Below, piece by piece: positions 61,001 through 64,000 of a DNA stretch of 64,000 bases; position 1 is the stretch's first letter; each line of letters starts with the position of its first letter. Under the pieces are notes generated by a model. The model made no database searches and was not told the origin of the DNA. It worked only from the letters and a program-made list of their open reading frames with translations. The position numbers and the translations under genes were made by a program. Source of the stretch: Pezicula radicicola (Eukaryota > Ascomycota > Leotiomycetes > Helotiales > Dermateaceae); assembly GCA_003008705.1 (NCBI GenBank), contig PDUO01000010.1, forward strand, positions 1-64,000. Direction: 5' to 3'.

Positions 61001-64000
61001 ACTTTAAATAGAATATAGTTAGTAGACTAACCTATATTACTAGAATAAGATAACTTATTATTATAACTATAAAGAGGGAAGATTTAAACTAGTTAAAGAC
61101 CTAAAGTTTTATAAATATTAACCCTTCCTTAATATATAGTCTAAGATAAATAAGGATCTCTATAGTAGTAATTATATAGAATAGAATATTAAGCTAGAAA
61201 ATCTATTACTAGATAGTATTCTCTACTAAAGTACTACTAATAACTAGACTAATAATAGATCTAATAATCTATTAGAGTAAAATTATAGATATATATTTAC
61301 CTTACTCTTATAGAGTAACTATATTAGTAATAATATAGGTAAGAGTAATAAGGCCCCTACCCCTAATATCTTATATATATCTTCCTATAAGTAATAAGGC
61401 TATATTATTAATAACTAATATAATAATAGTATCTATTAAGAAAAGTAATAAAGCTACTAGAAGGACTAACTTTCAACTACTAATATATAAGAAGGATATC
61501 TATAAAGGTTGAAGGATTATTAAGTATCTATAGTTATATAAGTATTTATATTATAAAGAGGCTACCTTAGACTTATAAGAGGAATAAAGTTCTAATCTAG
61601 AAAGCTTAAATAGTAATAGTACCTTTTAAATCTATAGCTATTGTCTTTAAAGTATAGTTAGTATAGTATAAGGATTATCTAGATAGTCTCTTATAGATAA
61701 TACTACTAAGAGAATAGTAGTATTAATAGTATATATAAGATTAAGGAGTACTAAGGTTCTAAATATTTTATAGAACCTCTATCCTCTCTTAACTAAAATA
61801 GATTACCCCTCTTTTTATATTTTAGAAGTATTATTAATTTAGTTTACTTCCAAGGAGTCTATATAAGTTTCTAGCTTATATAAGAACTTCCTTTAGAAAT
61901 ATAATACTAGTAGAAGCTTTATATTTAGCTTTATACTCGAGGGATAAGAGTAGAAAGTATATAAGTAGTATATTATTAAAGAGAGGGATACTTATAACTA
62001 CTTATAAGGTTAATATAGTTATAGTTACTATATAATCTAGTAGAACCTTTAATTTTCATCTTATACAATATCTACTTATTCGTATAATAGTAGTATATTC
62101 TTATAATACTCTATAAGTTACTAAAAATTTATATCTCTTAGACTAGGATTACTTTTAGTTACTAGAACCTATCTCGGAATATAAAGAAGTCTAGAGCTTG
62201 AAAATCAAGTCTTTAATATTAGTACTATATATATTAGGTAGTTAAATTAATCTCTAAAGCTTATATTATATTAAGATAAACTAGTGATATACTAGTATAA
62301 CCTAAGGATCTATATATAACTACTAGTAAATCTAATTTACCCTTGTCTCTACCCCCCTGTCTTTATTCTATATCTTTACCCTCTATCTTTACCCCCTTAT
62401 TTCTATCCCTAGTTATTATCTTAGTCTAACTAAAGTATTCTTAGTATAGAAAGTATCTTAGATAATAATATAATATATCCTTTAAATCTATTATTAAAGT
62501 CTTATAATTTTAATAGATAAATCTCTTACTACTTAAGTAATATCTATCTTTATATATAGTTATATTAAATATTTATAAGATTATTCTTATTATACTTAGT
62601 AGGATTTTAGACTAAAAAACTCTTCTTAACTTTATTTATTTATTGAAATATTAGTATAATATTTTTAAGATAGAGGGTATATAAGGAAAGAAGTATATTA
62701 GACATTAACCCTTCTTACTATATTCTTAGAGGAAGTAAGGTAGAGGAGTATATAATAGCTATAGTAGTTGAGATTATTACTTATTTAATATTATAAACTC
62801 AAGAAGATACCTTAGTACTCTATAAAGGAGCCTAGAAAAGTCTTCTTAATATAAAAGAATAGAACTAAAGTCTTTTCCCTTCTAGTATAACTTATACTAC
62901 TATTTAAAGAGAGATAACTTAGAAATAAGATATTAGAGATATAATAAAGAATATAGTAGTAGAACTCTTAGTATAGCTATTAGAGGAAAGATATCTTAAG
63001 GATATAATAGAATAAAGTATACTTAGTATATACTATACTTATAGATAATATATATAAGATACTCTTTAAATAAATACTTTTTTATATATATAAGAATTAG
63101 TATTTATTTTCTTTTTACTATTAGTAAAGTATAACTATATTAAGGAGCTCTATAGATAAGACTAAAATATTACTATATAGTAACCCCCCCCCTAGGTAGA
63201 GTATTCTTTATTAAAGGTATAGGTCTTATCTAAATCTATTATTATTTCTTTAACCTTACTATCTATATCTATATAGACTACTTATAAGTCTTATAATTAT
63301 AGGTAAATATATATCTATAGTTATAAGTTATATCCTCTATAACTATAGACTATATACCCTATAATTATAGACTATATAATATCCCTCTCTATATAGTAAG
63401 ATACTTTATATACTAAGATAGACTAATTAAATTATAAGGATTCTAATTTTTTCTTTATAATATCTCTTTTAAACTAACTATAATAGAAAGTATTTATATT
63501 TAGGATTAGTAATATATTTATTATACTATTCCTCTTAGTATAATAATCTATTAATCTTGAAATTCATCTAATTTTATTAGTTTATCTTAGTATATAGGGT
63601 GTCTTACTATATAGAGAGAGATATTAGTACTATAAATTTTTAAATAATATATTATAATACTTAATTTTTTCTATCTATACTATTTTATAGTTATTAACTA
63701 TAATTATTAATCCTTCTAAAATTAATCTATTAATATCTATCCTTATATCCTAAGATATACCCTATAATAAGATAAACTATTAGTACTTTATATTTAATTA
63801 ATTCTAAATTTATAAATATAAAGAAAATTCTTATAATTTAGTATTAGTTATATTATATAACTACTTCTAAATAGTCTAAGTCTTATTTATTCTAAAAATT
63901 ATAATTATATTATTATTATTATATTTAATTATAGAGAGTATTAATTTAGAGTAAAATAGAACTCTTGATCTATAGTACTACTATAAGTTCTTTATATCTT
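52065..64000. repeat. extremely AT-rich RIP block, no readable gene
   Basis: Apart from a short transition (to about 52560), this block has almost no CA or TG dinucleotides over long runs; for example lines around 53401-53520 contain none. All frames are closed by TAA and TAG, and the element or elements of origin could not be identified. Purine-rich stretches near 60650-60800 and 61300-61450 contain AATAATAATAG-type simple repeats. A degenerate copy of the 12-bp minisatellite lies at 62340-62410. Such blocks usually derive from old retrotransposon nests. The stretch 52366-52554 is less mutated but shows no recognisable motif. Confidence 0.8.
62338..62412 (-). repeat. degenerate 12-bp minisatellite patch
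   Basis: On the complementary strand, the units read TTGTCTCTACCC, CCCTGTCTTTAT, then CTTTACCCTCTATC and TTTACCCCCTTATTTC. This is the same family as the GGGGNAGAGACC patches at 25.1-41.0 kb, but with RIP-like changes. Confidence 0.6.

Overview
This window looks like an accessory, repeat-rich compartment of a filamentous ascomycete (Pezizomycotina, perhaps a Sordariomycete; the species cannot be fixed from the sequence). The reasons are short spliceosomal introns (about 45-130 bp, GT...AG with CTAAC/CTGAC-like branch sites), fungus-specific families (HET, NACHT/NB-ARC NLRs, Gti1/Pac2, fungal BTB proteins), and massive repeat-induced point mutation (RIP). RIP turns CAA, CAG and TGG codons into stops and has almost erased CpA and TpG dinucleotides in long blocks.

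Layout. 1-4.1 kb: AT-rich RIP block with seven N positions and a short tandem satellite. 4.1-5.4 kb: truncated P-loop ATPase gene (-). 6.75-7.2 kb: small intact Gti1/Pac2 (WOPR) ORF (-). 8.0-9.8 kb: RIP-killed Ulp1-like SUMO-protease gene (+). 10.1-10.9 kb: palindromic minisatellite. 11.5-15.8 kb: patatin/NB-ARC/TPR NLR pseudogene (-). 16.2-18.7 kb and 19.3-20.5 kb: two conserved-looking fungal hypothetical pseudogenes. 20.5-21.7 kb: Tc1/mariner transposase. 21.95-23.25 kb: LINE reverse transcriptase remnant. 23.4-31.0 kb: remnants of an FAD monooxygenase, an HMG-CoA-reductase-like gene, a secreted protein and an MFS transporter, together resembling a dead biosynthetic cluster. 31.6-34.55 kb: tyrosine recombinase/C2H2 zinc-finger pseudogene (-). 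36.2-38.4 kb: intact double-BTB gene (+). 39.05-40.0 kb: ankyrin-type pseudogene (-). 41.8-42.15 kb: R-SNARE with one frameshift (-). 42.5-43.4 kb: intact four-helix membrane protein (+). 44.2-47.2 kb: two F-box-type pseudogenes (+). 48.9-52.06 kb: HET-NACHT-WD40 NLR (+) with an intact 5' two thirds and a damaged repeat domain. 52.1-64 kb: AT-rich RIP block with no readable gene.

Taken together, two different fungal NLR architectures, a tyrosine recombinase, several transposons and a dead biosynthetic set lie between RIP isochores, and only a few genes remain readable from start to stop (double-BTB, four-TM, WOPR). The NLRs would act in self/non-self recognition. The recombinase could have been the mobility gene of a large element, but element boundaries were not found, so that link is only a hypothesis.

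All family calls come from reading motifs and translated frames; no database search was possible.
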